Below, piece after piece: positions 6,826-14,665 of a stretch of DNA of 17,430 nt. The position numbers were made by a program, and so were the translations under genes. This DNA comes from an uncultured Bacilli bacterium. GTDB taxonomy: Bacteria > Bacillota_I > Bacilli_A > RF39 > UBA660. A model generated the notes under the pieces. It made no database searches. It was given only the letters and a program-made list of their open reading frames with translations, and had not been told where the DNA came from. Positions within the stretch are counted from its first letter, which is position 1. Each line of letters opens with the position of its first letter. The stretch covers positions 1 to 17,430 of the forward strand of contig CAKOQQ010000011.1 of the NCBI GenBank assembly GCA_934101425.1, read 5' to 3'.

Positions 6826-6852
6826 AAATAAAAGGATAATTACTTATCCTTT
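6826..6852 (-). terminator. Terminator of the CNNM-SUKH-SPFH operon
   Basis: A perfect 9-bp stem, AAAGGATAA (6831-6839) with TTATCCTTT (6844-6852), and a 4-nt loop, followed by a T-rich tract on the minus strand. The SPFH stop codon (6840-6842) falls in the loop. Confidence 0.85.
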
Positions 6853-7580
6853 CTGTTTCCTTCTAATGCTCTTAATACTTCTACTGGTAATGCAAATATA
6901 ATTGTGTTAGATTGATCAGAACTTATATCATTTATTGTTGATAATGTTCTTAAATGTAACGCACCAGGTACTTCTGATATTATACTTGCAGCTTTTGCTA
7001 AGTTATTAGCGGCTTCTACTTCACCAGCAGCCTTAGTTATTACAGCGGCTTTTTCTCTTTCTGCTTCTGCTGCTTTTGCTAAAACTCTCTTCATTTCTTC
7101 TGGTAAAGCTATATCTTTTAGTTCAACATTTGATACTTTAATACCCCATTCATCTGTTGCTGCATCTATAACTTTGCATATTTCTGTTGATACTTTTTCT
7201 CTTTCACATAATAATTCATCTAATGAAACAGAACCAACTATATTTCTCATTGTAGTTTGTGCTAATTGACTAACTGCATAATAGAAATTTTCTACTTCTA
7301 ATATCGCTTTTGATGCATCAAATACTTTATAGTATATTACTGCATTTATTTCTATTGAAACATTATCTTTAGTAATAGTTTCTTGCTTTGGAACATCTAC
7401 AGCTTTTGTTCTAATATCAACTTTTTTGTATGATTCAAAAATTGGTAATACAATTCTCCAACCTGGTTCCAATATTTTTTTATACTTACCTAAACAAAAT
7501 TTTATTCCTCTTTCATATTGATCAATTTGTCTAATTGAACATAGCAATATAATTGCTATAAAAATAATTACATATATCAT
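6840..7580 (-). CDS. Stomatin/slipin-like SPFH membrane protein
   Basis: SPFH proteins form membrane-attached rings or scaffolds that organise membrane microdomains and often control proteases or transporters. The 246-residue product has one N-terminal membrane helix (about 1-15), then an SPFH/Band 7 domain with the stomatin-type phrases YERGIKFCLGKYKKILEPGW (22-41) and VDIRTKAVDVPKQETITKDN (54-73). An Ala/Glu/Lys-rich helix suited to coiled-coil assembly spans about 165-200 (LAKAAEAEREKAAVITKAAG). Many bacterial slipins are paired with an NfeD protein; none is seen here. ATG 7580 follows AGGAGG, which overlaps the TAG stop of the upstream gene, so the two are tightly linked. It is the last gene of a four-gene operon. 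The exact partner is unknown. Confidence 0.88.
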   Translation of the reverse strand: MIYVIIFIAIILLCSIRQIDQYERGIKFCLGKYKKILEPGWRIVLPIFESYKKVDIRTKAVDVPKQETITKDNVSIEINAVIYYKVFDASKAILEVENFYYAVSQLAQTTMRNIVGSVSLDELLCEREKVSTEICKVIDAATDEWGIKVSNVELKDIALPEEMKRVLAKAAEAEREKAAVITKAAGEVEAANNLAKAASIISEVPGALHLRTLSTINDISSDQSNTIIFALPVEVLRALEGNRKDK

Positions 7581-7588
7581 AAATCCTC

Positions 7589-8488
7589 CTAAATATTTAT
7601 TTTTTCTATATTAATTCTTGTTTTACCCATATCATCTTCTAATTTATCTTTATATTTTATTTTTAGTATTATATAAACTATAAAAGAAATAACACAAAGT
7701 GACATAGATATTATCATACTATAAATTATAGTTGATAAAATTACTTCTCTTAAACTACCTAATATTATTGAACCTAATTTTATATTTTTTGATATAAAGT
7801 ACAATATTACTGATATTACACTTGAGAATAATAAACCTATTGATAACCATTTAAATGGTTTAGTATAATCTTTCATTAACATACCAATCATTATAAGGAA
7901 AAATATAAGTACTATAACTTCTACATATATTGAGCCAGTAGAATTAATATGATCAATAACAATCTTATATTCACTAGGTAATTCATTTACTAATGAACCA
8001 AAATTTATATTTTCAAGTCCATTATAAGCTCTATCAATTTCACTAGATAATGCTTCTTTTTCTTCTTCTGTAACAGTGCCTGCTTTTTCTTCTATATCAT
8101 TTATAAGTAAATGCTTTAATTCATCTTTTTTATCATTAGTAATCGTATATTTTGAATCACTATATCCAACAAAATAATAAATGTTATTTGTTAAATATTC
8201 TTTAATTTCTTCATAAATTTTTGAATTATAAATAATTTCTTTTTTTTCTTCATAAGTTAAATTACTTATTTCAAAATCATTTATAGCTCTTTCTACAACT
8301 CTATCATCAGTCTCAAATATTGTTTTGCTATCTTCTATAAGGTCGACTTTATCTACTAAAATACTAATATTATTTTTTGAAACTCCAAATCTTAAAGTTA
8401 AATCCATATATAATGCAACTACATATACTGCAGTTATAACACCTATTATAGTTCCAAATAATTTCATTATAAAATTTAATAACTTCAT
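7589..8488 (-). CDS. Unknown four-helix membrane protein
   Basis: I do not recognise this 299-residue protein. It has one N-terminal membrane helix (about 9-28), a largely hydrophilic, Glu/Lys/Asn-rich helical domain (about 35-185) that would lie on one side of the membrane, most likely outside, three more helices (about 188-205, 213-233, 252-276), and a short charged tail. No enzymatic motif is visible. The start overlaps the upstream SUKH gene by 4 nt (ATGA), with AAGGAGAATGT just upstream as ribosome binding site. The stop overlaps the ribosome binding site of the SPFH gene. This coupling suggests a functional link with the SPFH protein, for example as a membrane client or partner, but that is inference. 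Confidence 0.85.
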   Translation of the reverse strand: MKLLNFIMKLFGTIIGVITAVYVVALYMDLTLRFGVSKNNISILVDKVDLIEDSKTIFETDDRVVERAINDFEISNLTYEEKKEIIYNSKIYEEIKEYLTNNIYYFVGYSDSKYTITNDKKDELKHLLINDIEEKAGTVTEEEKEALSSEIDRAYNGLENINFGSLVNELPSEYKIVIDHINSTGSIYVEVIVLIFFLIMIGMLMKDYTKPFKWLSIGLLFSSVISVILYFISKNIKLGSIILGSLREVILSTIIYSMIISMSLCVISFIVYIILKIKYKDKLEDDMGKTRINIEKINI

Positions 8489-9900
8489 ACATTCTCCTTA
8501 TATTCTTTAAGTTTAAATATAAGCTTATCAAATATTCCTCTATCAATTAAAATTGCTATATAACCTTTTTCTATTTCTTCTCTTTTTATAATAGCTGAAA
8601 AATATTTTTTTAACTCATCTAAAGTTAAATCACTTATATTTTTACTTTCTATTTTCTCTATATCCATACCATAACTCATATCAATCCAATTACAAGATAA
8701 CATATTATTTATTAATTCATTTATATGGGAATTATAATTAATTTTGGATTCATCTACAAAATCAAAATTATATTTAGGCATATCAGTTTTAAATAAGTTA
8801 TAGGATTCTAAAATTATATTTTTATCTAATTTTAAGAATGTTTCATCTATATTGCTAATTACTTTAGCTTCTTCTATATTTGATATATAAAAAATAAGAT
8901 TATTTACTTCATCATAAATATAGGATTCTTTAACATTAAAGACATATTTAATAGTTATTTTACTCTTACTTACTAAAACATCTAATCTATGATTAGCATT
9001 TACATAACTTCTATTTACTTTATCATCTATTTGATAAATAAGACCAAGCTTAAAATCCATATTAGCTAAAATATCAATATTTATCTCTTTAAGTTTATTT
9101 ATATATTCATTTATATCAGTTACTGTAAAATTATTTTTATTATATAACTCTGTATATTCAAAATAATTATAGATAGTATGATTCATACTTCTATCAAATA
9201 TTATTATATTATTTTTTACTCTTTCATTAAAAGTATTTGTAATTCTTATAAAGCTATTAAGGATATTTATAAATAAATTAGTATCTAACTTTTTATTTAT
9301 AAATTCTTTTGATAATACATTATTATCAAGATTTAATACTTTAACACCAATTTTATTATTATTTAGTTTTATTACATCAGCGTCTTTATCATTTTTTATA
9401 AAAGTTATATTAGATGTAATAAAATAACTAAATAAATCTCTTTTATATATATCATCTAAATTATTAGATAACTCTATAATAAAGTCTTTTAATGAATTAG
9501 CGAGCACTCTCATAGTATTATTTGCATATAGAACTATTTGTCCTGTAACTCCATTAGTATCAGGATCTAAATCTATAAAAATCACATCACTTTTCTTTTT
9601 AAATAAAGGTATTCTATTTTTATAAGTAATAACTTTTTTTACATAGTCTGTAGGAAATACTATCATATCTTCTTTTTCAATATAAGTATTATCATTTAAT
9701 AACTCTATTACATCATCTATTTCTAATAGTTCATTATTAAATAATCTACCACCATTAGTAGTACTATAAAGTTCAGAGTATCCACTTGGAAGGCTATATC
9801 CACATTTTATTTCTATATGTTTAATTTGATCTAAAGTTGCTCCTGGATATGTTTTATTTCTCCTTGAATACTTTATTATTTTATTTATTACTTCTATCAT
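8485..9900 (-). CDS. SUKH (Smi1/Knr4-type) domain protein with unknown C-terminus
   Basis: From ATG 9900 the product is 471 residues. Residues about 18-145 match the SMI1/KNR4 (SUKH-1) pattern: LPSGYSELYSTTNGG (37-51), then FIDLDPDTNGVTGQIV (108-123), then a segment like VLANSLKDFI that closes the domain. SUKH domains bind protein partners and are widespread as toxin-immunity proteins and as regulatory adaptors. The remaining 325 residues are Asn/Ile/Lys-rich, with no membrane helix and no family I recognise. ATG 9900 has AGGGAAC close upstream; a start 39 bp earlier would sit deeper in the preceding gene. It overlaps the CNNM gene by 20 bp and the next gene by 4 nt. No toxin gene is adjacent, so an immunity role is not supported by context. 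Confidence 0.85.
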   Translation of the reverse strand: MIEVINKIIKYSRRNKTYPGATLDQIKHIEIKCGYSLPSGYSELYSTTNGGRLFNNELLEIDDVIELLNDNTYIEKEDMIVFPTDYVKKVITYKNRIPLFKKKSDVIFIDLDPDTNGVTGQIVLYANNTMRVLANSLKDFIIELSNNLDDIYKRDLFSYFITSNITFIKNDKDADVIKLNNNKIGVKVLNLDNNVLSKEFINKKLDTNLFINILNSFIRITNTFNERVKNNIIIFDRSMNHTIYNYFEYTELYNKNNFTVTDINEYINKLKEINIDILANMDFKLGLIYQIDDKVNRSYVNANHRLDVLVSKSKITIKYVFNVKESYIYDEVNNLIFYISNIEEAKVISNIDETFLKLDKNIILESYNLFKTDMPKYNFDFVDESKINYNSHINELINNMLSCNWIDMSYGMDIEKIESKNISDLTLDELKKYFSAIIKREEIEKGYIAILIDRGIFDKLIFKLKEYKENV

Positions 9901-10909
9901 CTTGTTCCCTACTATCATATTCATCATAGATATTTCCAAGTACTTCTTCTACTATGTCTTCTACTGTTATAATACCTATTATTTCATTTTCCTTATTTTT
10001 TACTAAAGCCATACCAATTTGATGATTTCTCATATAGTAAAATACATCATCTATCTTATCTCTTGAATTAACACAGTATGCTTTATGCAATAATTCTTTT
10101 AATTCTAAGTTTTTACTAAAAATAATATTTTTTACATTTAATATACCTATTATTTTATTATTTTCATAATAAGGGTACCTAGTATATTTAGAATTTCTTA
10201 TTGTTTTAATGATTTCTTCATTAGTCATTTCATTATTAAGTGATACAACATCTTTTAATTTTGTCATAGCTTTAAGTGCAGTAGTATCATTAAATTCAAA
10301 TACATTAAATAGTATATCTTTTTCAAGTTTTTCAATTGTACCATCTTTAGTTGCACTTAGAATCATCATTTTAATTTCTTCTTCAGTTACTTCTTCTTCT
10401 ACTTTTTTAACATTTAATAACTTTAATACTAAATTAGTAGATTTAGTAAGTATATATACAAATGGATAAAATATTTTCATTATAATCCATATAGGATTAA
10501 CCATTAAATAAGCAATTTTATTCGGATATGCCATAGCTAATTTTTTAGGGACTAATTCACCGAATACTAAAGTAAAATAAGATAAAATTACAGTCACCAA
10601 TACCAAAACTATAGTTTTAATTACAGATGCACTTAAAAAAGAAATATTTATTGTGCTAGCTATTTCTTCTGCAAAACTTTCAGCTGCAAAAGCACTTGCT
10701 AAAAAACCTGCTAAAGTAATACATATTTGTATAGTTGATAAAAATACACTTGAATTACTTAATAATTTTTGAATTCTAAGTGCCTTTTTATTTTTTTTCT
10801 TACATTTAGCACGCAAATCATATTTATCAATAGATAAAAAAGCTAATTCCGCTGCAGAAAACAAACCATTTATTACAATTAAAATTGCTAATACTATTAT
10901 TTTTATCAT
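9881..10909 (-). CDS. CNNM/DUF21-CBS domain membrane protein (short HlyC/CorC type)
   Basis: Members of this family are membrane proteins linked to Mg2+ (and Co2+) export. The 342-residue product has a DUF21/CNNM membrane domain (about 1-165) with the conserved SAAELAFLS (18-26) and GELVPKKLA (117-125) segments and about four hydrophobic helices. Two CBS domains follow (about 215-265 and 275-330), the second ending in the typical GIITVEDIVEEVLGNIYDEYD (312-332). The usual C-terminal CorC/HlyC domain (about 80 residues in 430-residue homologues) is absent: the protein stops just after the CBS pair, where the SUKH gene begins. It is first in a four-gene operon, with its own ribosome binding site (AGGAGG, 10914-10919). 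Transport activity is family-based, not shown here. Confidence 0.92.
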   Translation of the reverse strand: MIKIIVLAILIVINGLFSAAELAFLSIDKYDLRAKCKKKNKKALRIQKLLSNSSVFLSTIQICITLAGFLASAFAAESFAEEIASTINISFLSASVIKTIVLVLVTVILSYFTLVFGELVPKKLAMAYPNKIAYLMVNPIWIIMKIFYPFVYILTKSTNLVLKLLNVKKVEEEVTEEEIKMMILSATKDGTIEKLEKDILFNVFEFNDTTALKAMTKLKDVVSLNNEMTNEEIIKTIRNSKYTRYPYYENNKIIGILNVKNIIFSKNLELKELLHKAYCVNSRDKIDDVFYYMRNHQIGMALVKNKENEIIGIITVEDIVEEVLGNIYDEYDSREQDDRSNK

Positions 10910-10924
10910 ATATCCTCCTATTTA

Positions 10925-10933
10925 ATTATATCA
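10925..10933 (-). promoter_or_regulatory. Extended -10 promoter of the CNNM-SUKH-SPFH operon
   Basis: The minus strand reads TGATATAAT, 5 bp in front of AGGAGG. The -35 position (10948-10953) is not consensus and falls inside the terminator palindrome of the upstream adenosine deaminase gene. Confidence 0.55.
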
Positions 10934-10940
10934 TAATATA

Positions 10941-10969
10941 TAAAAAAATGGACATTTTAGTCCATTTTT
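10941..10969 (-). terminator. Terminator of the flavoprotein-adenosine deaminase operon
   Basis: A perfect 10-bp stem, AAAAATGGAC (10944-10953) with GTCCATTTTT (10960-10969), and a 6-nt loop. On the minus strand it is followed by T-rich sequence. The add stop codon (10957-10959) lies in the loop. Confidence 0.85.
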
Positions 10970-11877
10970 GTAAGTAATTCCTTTTTTTCATTTTCACTTA
11001 AAAACGCATATGAAAGTGCTACTTTATTTATCTTTTTTAAATCAAATATAGTAAAAGGAAAACTACTTAGTAATTTATTATATTCTTTATTTAAATCTAT
11101 ATTAGATACAGTCATATTATCAGTATTTATACTGATATTCACACCTTTTCTATAAAGATCATAAATATTATGTTCATTATAGTTATTAAATGCTTTTGTA
11201 TCAATATTACTTGTTGGACAAATTTCTAATAAAACATTATTTTCTTTAATTAGTTCTAATTCTTTATCATTTGCTTTAATACCATGGCCTATTCTTTTAG
11301 TGCCTAAACTAATAGCTGTAATGATATCTATATGGTCTACTTCACCAACATGAATAGTAAATGGTATATTATTTTCTTTTACTAAATTAAATAAATCTAT
11401 AAATTCATTTAATTTATATTTTCTTTCATCTCCAGCTAAATCAATAGCACATACACCTTTACCTAAATATTTTTTAGCTAGACTAATTATACTCATATTT
11501 TCTTCGTACGATAAATTTCTCATCATACATAAAATTACATTAGTTTTTACTTTATCACTTTTTAATCCTTCTAATACGCTATCTACGACTTCATCAAGAG
11601 TTAATAAACTAGTATGAAATAAAGGGCAAAATCTTACTTCTGCATAAATAACTTCATTATTTATAAGAGTATTTATTAAATCTTTACATACTCTTATAAT
11701 ATTTTCTTTTGTTTGTAAGACTTTAATAGGTATATCAAATTTATTTAAATATTCTTCTAAACTATTATCATTAGTAGATATCATTTTATCTTTTAAATTA
11801 TCCATTTTTAATATATCTTCTGCAGTAGAAACTAATACGGAACCATCTAAATGTAAATGTAAATCAATTTTCTTCAT
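10957..11877 (-). CDS. add: Adenosine deaminase
   Basis: Hydrolyses adenosine (and deoxyadenosine) to inosine and ammonia in purine salvage, in the cytoplasm. The 306-residue product starts MKKIDLHLHLDGS, giving the zinc ligands His7 and His9. Later come HVGEVDH (the HAGE-like motif with catalytic Glu), TKRIGHGI (catalytic His), LEICPTSN and INTDNMTVSN, where Asp supplies the last zinc ligand. The second Asp of the usual TDD is Asn here, and Ala of HAGE is Val. ATG 11877 has GGAGT upstream; an earlier ATG at 11910 would lie in the preceding gene and lacks the family start. It overlaps the FAD gene by 14 bp. A close relative such as an adenine or AMP-type deaminase is possible but less likely. 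Confidence 0.9.
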   Translation of the reverse strand: MKKIDLHLHLDGSVLVSTAEDILKMDNLKDKMISTNDNSLEEYLNKFDIPIKVLQTKENIIRVCKDLINTLINNEVIYAEVRFCPLFHTSLLTLDEVVDSVLEGLKSDKVKTNVILCMMRNLSYEENMSIISLAKKYLGKGVCAIDLAGDERKYKLNEFIDLFNLVKENNIPFTIHVGEVDHIDIITAISLGTKRIGHGIKANDKELELIKENNVLLEICPTSNIDTKAFNNYNEHNIYDLYRKGVNISINTDNMTVSNIDLNKEYNKLLSSFPFTIFDLKKINKVALSYAFLSENEKKELLTKMD

Positions 11878-13435
11878 AATTACTCCTATATTTTGAGGCA
11901 ATTGCTTCAAATACTTTTATACCATCTACAGCAGCAGAAGTAATTCCACCAGCATATCCCGCCCCTTCACCAGCAGGGTAAATACCTTTAATATTAGATT
12001 CTAAGTTTTCGTCTCTTATAATTCTAATTGGTGATGAAGTTCTAGTTTCAGTCCCTACAAAAACACTCTCTTTATTATCAAAACCATGAATTTTATTATC
12101 AAAATACTTTATACTAGACGTTATAGCTTCATTTATTTCATCACTAAATATACTATTAAGGTTTTTAGATACATACGATCCTTTTATATCTAGAGTAGGT
12201 ATATCATCACTAGTTACATTATTTTTATAATCTTCTACATATTGAACTGGTATTAAACCATTACCTAATTTATATGTATATTTTTCAATATTTTCTTGAA
12301 ATTTAACACCATCAAATAATTCTTCCCCATAATCTTTAGAATTTACAGTAACTACTATAGCACTATTAGCACTTTTACTTTCTCTATTACTATTACTCAT
12401 TCCATTTACTACTAGCATACCATCTTCTGAAGATGCATTAACAACATAACCACCAGGACACATACAAAACGAATAAACGCCTTTACCATTAGTATGTGTA
12501 TAAGTTAATTTATAACTAGCTGGTGGTAAATATTTATAATAATTTCCATACTGGCTTTTATTTATTAAATCTTGATTATGAATTATTCTAAAGCCAACAG
12601 CGAAAGGTTTAGAGCTCATAGATACACCAACTTTATTTAATAATCTAAAAGTATCTCGTGCACTATGACCTATAGCCAATACTAATATATCTGTAGGTAT
12701 TATTTCATTATTATTTACTTCTATACTTTTTAATTTATTATCTTCTATATTTATATTAGTAAGAGTAGTATTATATCTAAATACTCCACCATTATTTATT
12801 ATATTATTTCTAATATTTTTAACAACATTAACTAATTTATCAGTACCAATATGAGGCATATAATCATATAATATTTCTTCATCTGCCCCACATTCGTAAA
12901 ACACATTTAATACTTCTTTTATTCTATTTTGCTTATCTTTTATACCAGTACTTAACTTACCATCAGAGAAAGTTCCTGCTCCACCTTCACCAAATTGTAC
13001 ATTAGAATTTCTATTTAATTTATTTGTTTTCCAAAATTTTTCTACTGTTCTTACTCTAGAGTCTACATCTTCACCTCTTTCTATTACAGTAACTTTATAT
13101 CCGTGTTTTGATAATTCATAAGCAGAAAAAAGTCCAGCAGGTCCACTACCAACTATAACTATATTTTCTAATTTGTCTTTTCCACAAGGAATAAAATTAT
13201 ATTCTTCTTTTTCTACTTTTAAAATATTATTATCTAATTTTATTTTATCTTCTTTTTTTAATTCTAAATCAATTTCATAAACATATAAAACATTATCTTT
13301 TTTTCTAGCATCAATACTTCTTTTATTTATTCTATAACTAACTATATCGTCTTCTTTTATTTTTAATTTTTTTAATAAGACATCCATATAATTATTATCT
13401 TTTACATTAACTTTAACATCTCTTACTCTAATCAT
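11864..13435 (-). CDS. FAD-dependent dehydrogenase, COG2509 type
   Basis: A 523-residue flavoprotein of the uncharacterised 'FAD-dependent dehydrogenase' family widespread in Bacillota. An N-terminal domain of about 85 residues precedes the FAD-binding Rossmann motif GSGPAGLFSAYELSKHG (96-112). The family stretch VQFGEGGAGTFSDGKLSTG follows (146-164), and near the C-terminus a second FAD-contact segment GIYPAGEGAGYAGGI. A Cys-containing FCMCPGG segment lies in the middle. Substrate and electron partner are not known for the family as far as I know. ATG 13435 lies inside the end of the preceding gene (8-bp overlap), with AGGTGA as ribosome binding site. Translation with the neighbours is therefore coupled, but a shared pathway is not evident. 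Confidence 0.9.
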   Translation of the reverse strand: MIRVRDVKVNVKDNNYMDVLLKKLKIKEDDIVSYRINKRSIDARKKDNVLYVYEIDLELKKEDKIKLDNNILKVEKEEYNFIPCGKDKLENIVIVGSGPAGLFSAYELSKHGYKVTVIERGEDVDSRVRTVEKFWKTNKLNRNSNVQFGEGGAGTFSDGKLSTGIKDKQNRIKEVLNVFYECGADEEILYDYMPHIGTDKLVNVVKNIRNNIINNGGVFRYNTTLTNINIEDNKLKSIEVNNNEIIPTDILVLAIGHSARDTFRLLNKVGVSMSSKPFAVGFRIIHNQDLINKSQYGNYYKYLPPASYKLTYTHTNGKGVYSFCMCPGGYVVNASSEDGMLVVNGMSNSNRESKSANSAIVVTVNSKDYGEELFDGVKFQENIEKYTYKLGNGLIPVQYVEDYKNNVTSDDIPTLDIKGSYVSKNLNSIFSDEINEAITSSIKYFDNKIHGFDNKESVFVGTETRTSSPIRIIRDENLESNIKGIYPAGEGAGYAGGITSAAVDGIKVFEAIASKYRSNYEEN

Positions 13436-14615
13436 TTATATTTTCACCTACAATCATTCCAGATAAAAATGCAAAACCTAAATTATATCCACCACATTTT
13501 CCACATACATCTAATAATTCACCAGTAAAATATAAATCTTTAACTTTCTTTGATTCAAATGTATTAATATTTATTTCTTCTAAAGAAATACCGCCACCAC
13601 ATACTTGTGATGAATTATAATCTTTTCTATCAATAATTTTAAAAGTTAAATTTACTAAATTATTACCAAGAATTTCTTTTTCTCTTTTAGTAAGTACATT
13701 ATAATTTTTACTATAGTCTATTTTACTATATTTTAATACAGCATTTACTATTTTATAATTTAAATATCCCTCTAATAATTCTGTAATAGTTCTATTTTTT
13801 ACTAAACGATTTTGTTTATCCATTTCCCTTAAAAATTCATCTATACTATTTATATTAAAACTATTTAATAAATTAACTACTATATTATCAATATTATTAT
13901 CTATACTTAAATTATAAATACAAATTCCACTAAGTGCTTCTTTTGTAAACTGTAATTCGCCCATTTCACTTACATTATTTTTGGAATTTGTTACTTTACA
14001 TTCTACTCTTACACCATCTAATTCTTTTAACAATTTATTGTCACTTTTAAGAGCTACTAAAGCTGGATAAACAGAATTTACTTTTATATTAAAGTATTCT
14101 GCAAATCTGTATCCATCACCAGTACTACCAGTTTTAGGGTATGCCATACTCCCTGTACTAATTACTAATTTATTACACTTTATTTCATCATTTATGATAA
14201 ATATATTATCTATTTTTTTTATAGACTTGACTTCATAATTATTTTTTATTATAACGCCTAAAATATTGGATTCTTTTATAAGCGCATTATGAATAGAAAA
14301 AGCTTGATTAGAAGCTGGATAATAATAACCATTCTTTACTCTAGATTTAATCCCTATACTATCTATAAAATTAAGAACTTTATTTTTATTATCATTAGTA
14401 ATAATCTTTTTTAGCATATCTATATTACTTGATGAATAATTATTTATACTAAAATCATCATTAAAATAATTACATTTTCCATTACCAGTAATAAGTAACT
14501 TTTTTAGTGAATCATTATTTTTTTCAAGTACTATAACTTCATTATCATCTTTCTTTGAAAAAATTGCCGATACTATGCCTGATGCCCCAGAACCTATTAT
14601 AACTATTCTATTCAT
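13428..14615 (-). CDS. HI0933/BaiN-type NAD(P)/FAD-dependent oxidoreductase
   Basis: A 395-residue flavoprotein of the HI0933-like family (YhiN, BaiN; also labelled aminoacetone oxidase family). It has the N-terminal dinucleotide motif GSGASG (8-13) and an acidic residue ending the second strand. The family signature KKLLITGNGKCNYFN follows (38-52), then STGSMAYPKTGSTGDGY. The C-terminal FAD segment is FTGELLDVCGKCGGYNLGFAF. A BaiN member has been implicated in bile-acid 7-dehydroxylation in Clostridium, but most members have no established substrate and no bile-acid genes are seen here. It is first in a three-gene operon. ATG 14615 follows GAGGTGA (14619-14625). Confidence 0.9.
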   Translation of the reverse strand: MNRIVIIGSGASGIVSAIFSKKDDNEVIVLEKNNDSLKKLLITGNGKCNYFNDDFSINNYSSSNIDMLKKIITNDNKNKVLNFIDSIGIKSRVKNGYYYPASNQAFSIHNALIKESNILGVIIKNNYEVKSIKKIDNIFIINDEIKCNKLVISTGSMAYPKTGSTGDGYRFAEYFNIKVNSVYPALVALKSDNKLLKELDGVRVECKVTNSKNNVSEMGELQFTKEALSGICIYNLSIDNNIDNIVVNLLNSFNINSIDEFLREMDKQNRLVKNRTITELLEGYLNYKIVNAVLKYSKIDYSKNYNVLTKREKEILGNNLVNLTFKIIDRKDYNSSQVCGGGISLEEININTFESKKVKDLYFTGELLDVCGKCGGYNLGFAFLSGMIVGENIND

Positions 14616-14631
14616 ACTTCACCTCACAAAT

Positions 14632-14640
14632 ATTATATCA
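14632..14640 (-). promoter_or_regulatory. Extended -10 promoter of the flavoprotein operon
   Basis: The minus strand reads TGATATAAT, 6 bp in front of the GAGGTGA ribosome binding site. The T run of the upstream ATPase terminator runs directly into this box, so terminator and promoter are fused. There is no recognisable -35. Confidence 0.6.
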
Positions 14641-14665
14641 AAAAAAGTAAATATTATTTACTTTT
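14640..14665 (-). terminator. Intrinsic terminator of the P-type ATPase gene
   Basis: A perfect 10-bp stem, AAAAGTAAAT (14643-14652) with ATTTACTTTT (14656-14665), and a 3-nt loop, followed on the minus strand by a run of seven T that overlaps the stem base. The stop codon (14654-14656) is in the loop region. Confidence 0.8.

Noticed and set aside
9901..9939. Earlier ATG for the SUKH gene
   Set aside because: It lies deeper in the CNNM gene and has a weaker upstream site than ATG 9900.
11878..11910. Earlier ATG for adenosine deaminase
   Set aside because: The extra 11 residues are not part of the family. ATG 11877 has GGAGT and starts exactly at the conserved KIDLHLHLDGS.
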